This document shows, piece after piece, positions 1-7,398 of a stretch of 64,000 nt of DNA; within the stretch, counting starts at the first letter, position 1, and the number at the start of each line of letters is the position of its first letter. The notes below the pieces were generated by a model. It was not told where the DNA came from. It did no database searches and saw only the letters and a list, made by a program, of their open reading frames with translations. Source of the stretch: Pseudomonas brenneri (GTDB taxonomy: Bacteria > Pseudomonadota > Gammaproteobacteria > Pseudomonadales > Pseudomonadaceae); assembly GCF_007858285.1 (NCBI RefSeq), contig NZ_VFIL01000001.1, forward strand, positions 620,001 through 684,000, given 5' to 3'. A program made the position numbers and the translations under genes.

Positions 1-971
<971 letters not shown>

Positions 972-972
<1 letters not shown>

Positions 973-1193
973 TGTGGGAGGTTATCTTTAACCTGGCGAC
1001 GGTGATCTGCCTGTATGGCGCTGTGGAATATTGCCTGCGGGACCCGTCCGGGGAAGCCTTGGACGAGGCCAGTTTGATTCCGTTTGCCGACGACCCGCAA
1101 GTGGCACGGCGGGTCGAGTTGGCGACGGGCAAGCAGGTCAAGGCAGTGGCGCCTGAGGAGGCCAAGCCCGGTTGGGGCAACGTAGAGGTCTGA
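972..1193 (+). CDS. small protein translationally coupled to orphan ccoN
   Basis: A 73-residue protein whose ATG shares one base with the ccoN stop codon (TGATG), so the two are probably translationally coupled. Residues 4-20 are hydrophobic (FNLATVICLYGAVEYCL) and could form one membrane segment; the rest is polar with an acidic middle (LDEASLIPFADD). It does not contain the CcoP haem motif CxxCH and is too long and too polar to be a clear CcoQ. From memory, orphan ccoN genes in other pseudomonads are followed by a similarly placed small ORF (the gene after ccoN4 in P. aeruginosa), which would fit a dedicated accessory subunit. The function is an inference from position only. Confidence 0.7.
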
Positions 1194-1210
1194 AGGCCTG
1201 TTGAGCTTTG

Positions 1211-1238
1211 TGTGGGAGCGGGCTTGCTCGCTCCCACA
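1211..1238. repeat. REP-type palindrome
   Basis: TGTGGGAGCGGGCTTGCTCG followed by CTCCCACA forms a short imperfect hairpin between the small ccoN-linked gene and a convergent hypothetical gene. The same core recurs at 7015-7104 and, shortened, at 12203-12226, so it belongs to the dispersed REP family typical of P. fluorescens genomes. Confidence 0.85.
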
Positions 1239-1262
1239 TTTGATTTGCGGTGATACCCGGAA

Positions 1263-1757
1263 TCAGCCGCGCTCGCGAGGGATCAGGCTCTGCAACTGCA
1301 AGGCCAGGAAGTTGGCATCAAAGGCAAAGGTGTCCGGGTCTTTCAGGCCATTGGTTTTCTTCCACAGCCAATCATTGGACCCCGGCAGCAATACCAGAGA
1401 AATACTGCCGTAGCGCGCAGCGGTCAGCCCCATCACCGACAACGAAATCAAGCCACCCGCCCCCATCACATCCGGCACGAACTCCACCGGTTTTCCGGCA
1501 ATATGAATGGTCAACTTTTCGGTCTTGAAGGTCGAAGTCTCCACCGGCACGCTCGGCCCGGACGCCACATAGGCCTCACGCTGCACCTCCAGCAAGCCGT
1601 CACTCTTGACCGGCGCCAGCCATTGCTCGATCTGGCCATACAGCTCGGTGATTTTCTGGGTCCAGTGGGCTGACTGCACCTCGAACTGCTGACGCTTGTG
1701 CGCTTCGCTGTCGGCGTAATGACGAAGCATCTCGCCCAGTTGCTGTACATCGTCCAT
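1263..1757 (-). CDS. hypothetical protein, 164 aa
   Basis: I do not recognise a named family. The start MDDVQQL at 1757 is preferred over an upstream alternative because GAGGA sits about seven bases before it. The N-terminal third (to about residue 60) is hydrophilic and heptad-like (LRHYADSEAHKRQQFEVQ), suggesting a helical or coiled segment. The C-terminal half looks like a small beta-rich domain (KLTIHIAGKPVEFVPDVMGAGG, then SISLVLLPGSNDWLWKK). No signal peptide or membrane helix is seen, so it is probably cytoplasmic. It is convergent with the ccoN side and divergent from the racemase gene, with no operon partner. Codon use is like its neighbours, so I regard it as a real gene of unknown role. 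Confidence 0.75.
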   Translation of the reverse strand: MDDVQQLGEMLRHYADSEAHKRQQFEVQSAHWTQKITELYGQIEQWLAPVKSDGLLEVQREAYVASGPSVPVETSTFKTEKLTIHIAGKPVEFVPDVMGAGGLISLSVMGLTAARYGSISLVLLPGSNDWLWKKTNGLKDPDTFAFDANFLALQLQSLIPRERG

Positions 1758-1876
1758 TGCGGTGTTCCTCGGGGACTGCAAACAACGATCATGGCAGATG
1801 CCGCACCGCCGCGTATGACTAACGCACCCGTGTTGGGTAAGGTGTGCCTTTCGCCCAACAGCTTGAGGAGCTTGGC

Positions 1877-2578
1877 ATGCGTACCATCGGCCTAATCGGC
1901 GGCATGAGCTGGGAGTCCAGCGCCGAGTATTACCGGATCATCAACCAGCAGGTTCGCGACCGGTTGGGGCCGCTGCGCTCGGCACAAATCCTGCTCTACA
2001 GCGTCGACTTCGGCCCGGTGGAACAGGCCCAGCACGCCGGGCGCTGGGATGACGCGGCGCAGATCCTGCAAGACGCCGCACGCCGTCTGCAAGCCGGTGG
2101 CGCCGACTGCATTGTGCTGTGTACCAACACCATGCATTTGGTGGCACCGCAGATCGAAGCCGCCGTGTCGGTACCGTTCCTGCACATTGCCGATGCGGCG
2201 GGCGCGGCGGCAGTCAAGGCCAATACCCTGACCGTCGGCCTGCTGGGCACAGCGTTCACCATGGAACAGGATTTTCTCAAGGCGCGCCTGGCGGCCCAGG
2301 GCTTGAACGTACTGGTGCCTGACGCCGACGAGCGCCGCGCCGTGCACCGGATCATCTATGAAGAGTTGTGCGTCGGGGTGATCAGCGAGGCGTCACGCCT
2401 GGTTTACCAACAGGCCATCGCGAACCTCGCGGCCCGTGGCGCCCAGGCGATTATCCTGGGGTGTACCGAGATTGGCCTGTTGATCAAGCCCGAGCACAGC
2501 GGTCTGCCCTTGCTCGACACCACCGAGCTGCATGCGCAGGCTGCGGTGGCGTTTGCCCTGGGGGATCAGGCGGTCTGA
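1877..2578 (+). CDS. aspartate/glutamate racemase family protein
   Basis: A 233-residue cofactor-independent amino-acid racemase of the Asp/Glu/hydantoin racemase superfamily. The start MRTIGLIGGMSWESS at 1877 is supported by GAGGAG about seven bases upstream and by the family's usual N-terminus. The two catalytic thiols of the family are present: CTNTMH (near residue 84) and GCTEIGLLI (near residue 194), one in each half of the two-fold pseudosymmetric fold. Family members interconvert L- and D-aspartate or glutamate; substrate cannot be read from sequence. The 3' end overlaps the convergent acetyltransferase gene by 13 bases. Product class is sure, physiological role (D-amino-acid use or cell-wall supply) is not. 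Confidence 0.88.
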   Translation: MRTIGLIGGMSWESSAEYYRIINQQVRDRLGPLRSAQILLYSVDFGPVEQAQHAGRWDDAAQILQDAARRLQAGGADCIVLCTNTMHLVAPQIEAAVSVPFLHIADAAGAAAVKANTLTVGLLGTAFTMEQDFLKARLAAQGLNVLVPDADERRAVHRIIYEELCVGVISEASRLVYQQAIANLAARGAQAIILGCTEIGLLIKPEHSGLPLLDTTELHAQAAVAFALGDQAV

Positions 2579-3078
2579 CGCAGGCGAGCCATGCTCAGGG
2601 CATCGACAAATACGCCGTCACGCACGGCGTAATCGCGCAACCGGCCTTCGGTCTCGAAACCGAACTTGCGGTACAGCGCCTGGGCCGGCTCGTTGTCGAC
2701 ATACACCGTCAGTTCCACCCGGCGCAGGTTCATCCAGTTGTCGGCCACCTCCAGCGCCGCACCCAGCAACTGGGTGCCCACGCCCTGGCCCTGCCAGGCC
2801 ACCGCCACCCCCATGCCGATACCGCCGACATGGCTTTGGCGACTGCGCGAATACTGCTCCAGGGTGCAATTGCCAATCACCTCACCGGCCTGCACCGCCA
2901 CCAGCCTGAGCAGTCGCTCATTGGTATCCGCCAGGCGTTTGCGCCAGACCTCCAGTGATTGGAACGGCATCTGCAGCACCTGACGGCACACGGCCGGCTC
3001 GTTGTAGAGCGCATGCATGCCTTCGAGATGGGTTTCGGCAAAGCGCTGGATCACGATCTTGGAGTCAGGTGCAGGCAT
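2566..3078 (-). CDS. GNAT family N-acetyltransferase
   Basis: A 170-residue single-domain acetyltransferase of the GNAT superfamily. The acetyl-CoA pyrophosphate loop (motif A) is visible as AWQGQGVGTQLL, followed by a typical beta4-alpha4 segment (RRVELTVYVDNEPAQALYRKFGF), which is the pattern of YhhY- and RimI-like small-molecule or amino-acid acetyltransferases. A Shine-Dalgarno AAGGATG precedes the ATG. No signal peptide; cytoplasmic. It converges on the racemase gene and its last 13 bases overlap that gene, so the two may affect each other by antisense transcription. Neighbours do not reveal the acceptor; an amino acid is plausible given its resemblance to YhhY-type enzymes. Confidence 0.87.
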   Translation of the reverse strand: MPAPDSKIVIQRFAETHLEGMHALYNEPAVCRQVLQMPFQSLEVWRKRLADTNERLLRLVAVQAGEVIGNCTLEQYSRSRQSHVGGIGMGVAVAWQGQGVGTQLLGAALEVADNWMNLRRVELTVYVDNEPAQALYRKFGFETEGRLRDYAVRDGVFVDALSMARLRQTA

Positions 3079-3138
3079 TGTGTTTCATCCTTTGAAAGAC
3101 AAGTGGCCGATCAGTGTAGGCAGCGATATCACGCGCTG

Positions 3139-4287
3139 TCATCCCCGACTGCGTTGCGCGCCCAGCCGCCACACCCGTGCAATATCCGCCGCCCGCTCAC
3201 GCAACAACCTCGGCGCTTCGCTGCAGGCCTGCTCCAGGCTCATCGGCCCGCCAGGCAAGGCGAACGCGGCGTCGACGCCATGGGCGTACATCTGCTCATA
3301 GCCCTCGCCCAAGGTGCCGGCGATCACGATGACGGGAACACCGTGCTGCTTGGCTACCCGTGCCACGCCAAACGGGGTTTTGCCGCGCAGGGTCTGGGCA
3401 TCGAAACGGCCTTCGCCGGTGATTACCAGGTCGGCGCCGCGTACCGCATCTTCCAGGCCCACCAGTTCGGCGACCACGTCCACACCCGCGCGAAACTGCG
3501 CGCCGAGGAAGGCTTTGGCGGCAAAACCCAGGCCGCCTGCCGCGCCGCTGCCCGGCTCGTCGCGCACGTCCCGGGGCAAGACCTCGGCGCAGTGGTCGGC
3601 GAAGTGGCCCAGGGCCTGGTCCAGTTGCGCGACTTGTTGTGGATTGGCGCCTTTTTGCGGGCCGAAAATCGCCGAGGCGCCATGGGGGCCGCACAGGGGG
3701 TTGTTGACGTCGGCGGCGATCTCGAAGCGCACCTGGGCCAGACGCGGGTCCATTAGTTCAAGATTGATGCGGGCCAACTGCGCCAGGGCCAGGCCGCCGC
3801 GCGCCAGCGTTGCACCTTGGGCGTCGAGCAGTTGCACGCCAAGGGCCTGCATGGCGCCGGCGCCGCCGTCATTGGTGGCGCTGCCGCCAATCGCCAGGAT
3901 GATCCGCTGGGCACCCGCGTCCAGGGCGGCGCGGATCAGTTCACCAGTACCGAAGGTGCTACTGGCACAGGCATCGCGTTGCCCCGGCTGGACCAGTTGC
4001 AAGCCACTGGCTTCGGCCATTTCGATAATCGCCGTGGCACTCTCGGCCAACCAGCCCCAGCGAGCCTCAACGGTGCCGCCCAACGGGCCTTGCACGGTGC
4101 AACTGCGCAATTGGCCATGGCAGGCCGCGAGTACCGAGTCCACCGTGCCTTCACCACCGTCCGCCATCGGGCACTTGATCAGTTCGGCATCGGGCCAGAC
4201 CTGAGCCAACCCTTTGGCAATGGCCTGGGCCACGCCTTCGGCACTCAGGCTGTCCTTGAACGAGTCGGGGGCGATGATGACTTTCAT
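3139..4287 (-). CDS. garK: glycerate kinase (GarK/GlxK family)
   Basis: A 382-residue glycerate 2-kinase that phosphorylates D-glycerate with ATP and so feeds glucarate, galactarate, glyoxylate or glycerate catabolism into glycolysis. The family N-terminus MKVIIAPDSFKDSLSA fixes the start at 4287; the open frame continues upstream but without family sequence. Other family landmarks are CPMADGGEGT (near residue 40), GGSATNDGGAGA and the C-terminal ITGEGRFDAQT. It lies 115 bases downstream of a CdaR-type regulator on the same strand, and a sugar-acid type MFS carrier is divergent from that regulator, making a compact glycerate or sugar-diacid module. The symbol garK is by family; orthologues are also called glxK. 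Confidence 0.93.
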   Translation of the reverse strand: MKVIIAPDSFKDSLSAEGVAQAIAKGLAQVWPDAELIKCPMADGGEGTVDSVLAACHGQLRSCTVQGPLGGTVEARWGWLAESATAIIEMAEASGLQLVQPGQRDACASSTFGTGELIRAALDAGAQRIILAIGGSATNDGGAGAMQALGVQLLDAQGATLARGGLALAQLARINLELMDPRLAQVRFEIAADVNNPLCGPHGASAIFGPQKGANPQQVAQLDQALGHFADHCAEVLPRDVRDEPGSGAAGGLGFAAKAFLGAQFRAGVDVVAELVGLEDAVRGADLVITGEGRFDAQTLRGKTPFGVARVAKQHGVPVIVIAGTLGEGYEQMYAHGVDAAFALPGGPMSLEQACSEAPRLLRERAADIARVWRLGAQRSRG

Positions 4288-4402
4288 GGGCTTTCTCCGG
4301 TTTTTATGACGCCCATGCTGCCAGTTGGCACCGGCAATGACGCCTGTCCGATGCACAAGCGTGGCTGGGGTTTGTTGTTCATTTCCACAAAAGCACCGGC
4401 GC

Positions 4403-5503
4403 CTACGGGGTTGGGGGCAGCAGTTGCACCCCCAGGTACAGCGCGAGCATGCCATCGAGGGTCAACGGGTCGACACCGCTCAATTCGGCGATGCGCTCCA
4501 TGCGGTAGCGCAGGCTGTTGCGGTGGATGCCCAAGGCATCGGCGCAGGCCTGGCTTTGCCCGTCGTGCTCGCACCAACTGCGCAGCGTGGCCTGCAACTG
4601 GCCATTGCTGTCCTTGGCCAGGACCTTGCGCAACGGGTTGAGCAGTTCGTCGAGGGCGTCGTCGTTGCGATGGCGCCAGAGCATTACCGGCAACCGGTAG
4701 CGATTGAGGGTCAGCAGGCGTGACTGGGGCAGCACGTCGCGGCCATAGGCGAGTAAGTCCGCCACGCGACGATAACAGCGGCGCAAGCCCGTCAAGCCAT
4801 CGGCCTGCCCCCCCACAGCCACCCGCAGGACGTTCCAGCCGCAGGCATCGAGTTTTTCCAACAGGCGCGGGTTGTCCATCGGCACCGACGCCGGGCGGCA
4901 CCACAGCAACGAAAACTGCGCGGAGCTGACGCACCAGCTGTCCGGGTAACGCGATGCCAGCCAGGCTGCCAGCGCTTCGGCGGTCTGCCCCGGGCCCAAT
5001 TCAAACAGGTAAGGAGTGCGCGGCAACTGCGGCTTGAGCCCCAGTTGCTGAGCCTCATCCACCAGGCGCGGCGATTCGCCGCTGTCGGCCAGCAGCAACG
5101 CCAGCAGATCATCACAGCGCTGGCGCCGCCATTGCTGCTCCGCCTGCTGGTGGCGCTGGCTGACCAGCATCTCCGCGGTCATGCGCACCAGCTCGGCATA
5201 GGTGCGCAGCAGCTGCGGTTCGCCACTGATGCCCAGCACGCCGATCAGGCGCTGGTCATGCAGCAACGGCAGGTTGATCCCCGGCGCCACGCCCTTGAGG
5301 TGCTTGGCGGTCTGGCTGTCGATTTCCACCACGCGACCGTTGGCCAGCACCAATTGCGCACCTTCATGGCGGGTATTGATCCGCTCCGGTTCGCCGCTGC
5401 CAAGGATCAGGCCCTGGCTGTCCATGACGTTGACGTTATAGGGCAAAATGGCCATCGTGCGATTGACGATATCCTGCGCCAGGTCATGATCGAGTTCGAA
5501 CAT
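4403..5503 (-). CDS. cdaR: CdaR-family transcriptional regulator (sugar diacid/glycerate sensor)
   Basis: A 366-residue regulator with the CdaR (SdaR) architecture. The N-terminal putative sugar-diacid recognition domain spans about residues 1-135 (MFELDHDLAQDIVNRTM is characteristic), a GGDEF-like middle domain follows, and a PucR-type helix-turn-helix lies at the C-terminus (ADALGIHRNSLRYRMERI). In E. coli CdaR activates galactarate, glucarate and glycerate genes. Here it precedes the glycerate kinase gene and is divergent from an MFS carrier, so it probably controls both. The 170-base divergent region contains an 8-bp-arm inverted repeat at 5549-5576 that may be its site. Family sure, effector inferred. 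Confidence 0.92.
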   Translation of the reverse strand: MFELDHDLAQDIVNRTMAILPYNVNVMDSQGLILGSGEPERINTRHEGAQLVLANGRVVEIDSQTAKHLKGVAPGINLPLLHDQRLIGVLGISGEPQLLRTYAELVRMTAEMLVSQRHQQAEQQWRRQRCDDLLALLLADSGESPRLVDEAQQLGLKPQLPRTPYLFELGPGQTAEALAAWLASRYPDSWCVSSAQFSLLWCRPASVPMDNPRLLEKLDACGWNVLRVAVGGQADGLTGLRRCYRRVADLLAYGRDVLPQSRLLTLNRYRLPVMLWRHRNDDALDELLNPLRKVLAKDSNGQLQATLRSWCEHDGQSQACADALGIHRNSLRYRMERIAELSGVDPLTLDGMLALYLGVQLLPPTP

Positions 5504-5548
5504 GGGGCTAAATTCCTTGAAAGCGCTGCGTTACGCAATTGTTCAAAG

Positions 5549-5576
5549 GCACAGCGCAATGGATCGATCGCTGTGC
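5549..5576. promoter_or_regulatory. inverted repeat in divergent cdaR/MFS region, candidate CdaR operator
   Basis: GCACAGCG and CGCTGTGC form perfect 8-bp arms separated by 12 bases in the intergenic region between the regulator and the transporter genes. Position and symmetry suit a dimeric activator controlling both promoters. No published CdaR consensus was compared. Confidence 0.45.
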
Positions 5577-5673
5577 GGGGGCACAAAGACACGGCACCGT
5601 CCCGTGACCGAGACTCTTGGGGCGATCAACGTTACCCTCGCATCGCGAAAAATCATAATAAAGAGAGAACGCC

Positions 5674-6984
5674 ATGTCACAGAGCGCCGCCGCTACCCTG
5701 GCCAACGATGACGACAAAAACGCCGTCTACAAGCGCATCACCCTGCGCCTGATCCCCTTCATTTTCATCTGCTACCTGTTTAACTACCTGGACCGCGTCA
5801 ACGTCGGCTTTGCCAAGTTGCAGATGCTCGACGCCTTGAAGTTCAGCGAGACCGTGTACGGCCTCGGTGCCGGGATCTTCTTTATCGGCTACGTGCTGTG
5901 TGGTGTGCCGAGCAACCTGGCACTGACCAAGTTCGGGCCACGGCGCTGGATTGCGCTGATGATGATCACCTGGGGCACCCTGTCTACCTGCCTGCTGTTC
6001 GTGACCACGCCGACGCACTTCTACACCTTGCGCCTGTTTACCGGTGCCGCTGAAGCGGGTTTCTTCCCGGGCGTGGTGCTGTACCTCTCGCAGTGGTTCC
6101 CGACGTTCCGTCGTGGGCGGATCATGGCGCTGTTCATGTCGGCGATCCCGGTGTCCGGCCTGCTCGGCAGCCCGTTCTCTGGCTGGATCCTCAACCACTT
6201 CGCCGCAGGCCAGGGTGGCCTGGCGGGCTGGCAGTGGATGTTCCTGCTGCAAGGCGTGCCGACGGTCATCCTCGGCGCTCTCGCCTACTTCCTGCTCAGC
6301 GACAGCTTCGCCAACGCCAAATGGCTGACCGCCCATGAACGCGCAGTGCTTGAAGCCGACCAGGCCACCGACCTGGCCAACAAGCCCAAGACCACCACTG
6401 ATTCGCTGCTGGAAGTGTTCAAGAACCCGGCGATCTGGGCGTTCGGCCTGATCTACTTCTGCATCCAGAGCGGCGTGTACGCCATCAACTTCTGGCTGCC
6501 GTCGATCATCAAGAACATGGGCTTTTCCGACAACCTGGTAATTGGCTGGCTCAGTGCAATTCCGTATCTGCTGGCCGCGGTGTTCATGTTGTTGGTAGGC
6601 CGCTCTGCCGACCTGCGCAAGGAACGGCGCTGGCATTTGGTGGTGCCGATGCTGATGGGCGCTGTCGGCCTGATCATCGCAGTGAACTTCGCCACCACTC
6701 CGGCCATTGCCATCCTCGGCCTGACCATCGCCACCATGGGCGCCCTCACCGGCCTGCCGATGTTCTGGCCAGTACCCACCGCCATGCTCAGCGCCGGCGC
6801 TGCAGCGGGCGGCCTGGCGTTGATCAACTCCATGGGACAGATGGCGGGTTTCTTGAGCCCGTATGTGGTGGGGTTTGTGAAAGATGCCACTGGATCCACC
6901 GACCTGGCGTTGTATCTGCTGGCAGCGGTGATTGTCGCGGGTAGCGTGTTGGCATTGCGCATGACCCGCACCCTGAAGGCCTGA
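5674..6984 (+). CDS. MFS transporter, anion:cation symporter family (probable glycerate/sugar-acid uptake)
   Basis: A 436-residue inner-membrane carrier with about twelve transmembrane helices. The N-terminal stretch with YLFNYLDRVNVGFAKLQM and the following helix 2-3 loop (KFGPRRWIALMMITWG) is characteristic of the anion:cation symporter (ACS) branch of the major facilitator superfamily, which includes glucarate, galactonate, tartrate and phthalate carriers. The start is supported by AAAGAGAGAA just upstream. It is divergent from the CdaR-type regulator that precedes a glycerate kinase, so uptake of glycerate, hydroxypyruvate or a related sugar acid is the most likely role. The gene ends just before a long REPIN hairpin that may protect or terminate its transcript. 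Confidence 0.88.
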   Translation: MSQSAAATLANDDDKNAVYKRITLRLIPFIFICYLFNYLDRVNVGFAKLQMLDALKFSETVYGLGAGIFFIGYVLCGVPSNLALTKFGPRRWIALMMITWGTLSTCLLFVTTPTHFYTLRLFTGAAEAGFFPGVVLYLSQWFPTFRRGRIMALFMSAIPVSGLLGSPFSGWILNHFAAGQGGLAGWQWMFLLQGVPTVILGALAYFLLSDSFANAKWLTAHERAVLEADQATDLANKPKTTTDSLLEVFKNPAIWAFGLIYFCIQSGVYAINFWLPSIIKNMGFSDNLVIGWLSAIPYLLAAVFMLLVGRSADLRKERRWHLVVPMLMGAVGLIIAVNFATTPAIAILGLTIATMGALTGLPMFWPVPTAMLSAGAAAGGLALINSMGQMAGFLSPYVVGFVKDATGSTDLALYLLAAVIVAGSVLALRMTRTLKA

Positions 6985-7014
6985 CGCGCTCAAAAAAATG
7001 TAGGAGCAGCTTTT

Positions 7015-7104
7015 TGTGGGAGCGGGCTTGCTCGCGAAAGCGGTGGATCAGTCAATACATAGGTTGACTGATCCACCGCTTTCGCGAGCAAGCCCGCTCC
7101 CACA
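7015..7104. repeat. REPIN: two inverted REP units with perfect 41-bp arms
   Basis: Left arm 7015-7055 begins TGTGGGAGCGGGCTTGCTCG and right arm 7064-7104 is its exact reverse complement; the loop is only 8 bases. The arms extend well beyond the REP core (they include GCGGTGGATCAGTCAA), so the whole element could fold into a very long hairpin. It lies 3' of the MFS gene. Confidence 0.93.
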
Positions 7105-7117
7105 TTTGGTTGGGTGT

Positions 7118-7180
7118 TTACAACAGGCCGCCGCCGTCGAGGCCGATGATATCTGTGCCGAATGATCTAACCTCATAACC
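7118..7180 (-). pseudogene. possible remnant of a short-chain dehydrogenase C-terminus
   Basis: Read on the minus strand, the last codons before TAA at 7118 give GTDIIGLDGGGLL, which resembles the conserved C-terminal end of short-chain dehydrogenases (the xIxVDGGxxL tail). Upstream, the frame is closed after about 20 codons, so at most a fragment survives next to the REPIN. The match is short, and this may be chance. Confidence 0.3.
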
Positions 7181-7398
7181 AAAACCGCTCTAGCACGGGC
7201 TCTTCAGCACTGTTCAAAATCGAACAGCAGTTCAACACAGGTGTAGTTTTTTGGCATAAGCGACACGCTGATTAAAACCAAATACCCCACAACAACGCCC
7301 TTCTGGTCTTGGCATGCTTTCTGCTCTATCCCTGCCAGAGATTGACTATACGAATAGAAACTCGCCTCCACTCGTAGCCAATCACAAGGAATGCACAA

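Larger units (their letters stand above)
6985..7398. other. 414-bp intergenic region: REPIN, SDR-like tail remnant, promoter of TonB/monooxygenase operon
   Basis: This stretch holds no convincing full gene. It contains a short half REP (TGTAGGAGCAGC, near 7000), a 90-base REPIN at 7015-7104, and a short minus-strand remnant resembling the C-terminus of a short-chain dehydrogenase (7118-7180). The remaining 200 bases are less GC-rich than the surroundings and presumably hold the promoter of the TonB-receptor operon. A 64-codon minus-strand frame at 7204-7398 was judged fortuitous. Confidence 0.6.

Noticed and set aside
4288..4455. N-terminal extension of the glycerate kinase
   Set aside because: The in-frame extension has Cys/Arg-rich non-family sequence; the family N-terminus MKVIIAPDSFKDS begins at 4287.
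5677..6993. 438-codon minus-strand open frame opposite the MFS gene
   Set aside because: Very rich in Gln, His, Glu and Arg without structure or motif; the plus strand encodes a twelve-helix carrier.
7204..7398. 64-codon minus-strand frame before the TonB receptor
   Set aside because: No ribosome site or family similarity, and it would cover the receptor promoter.
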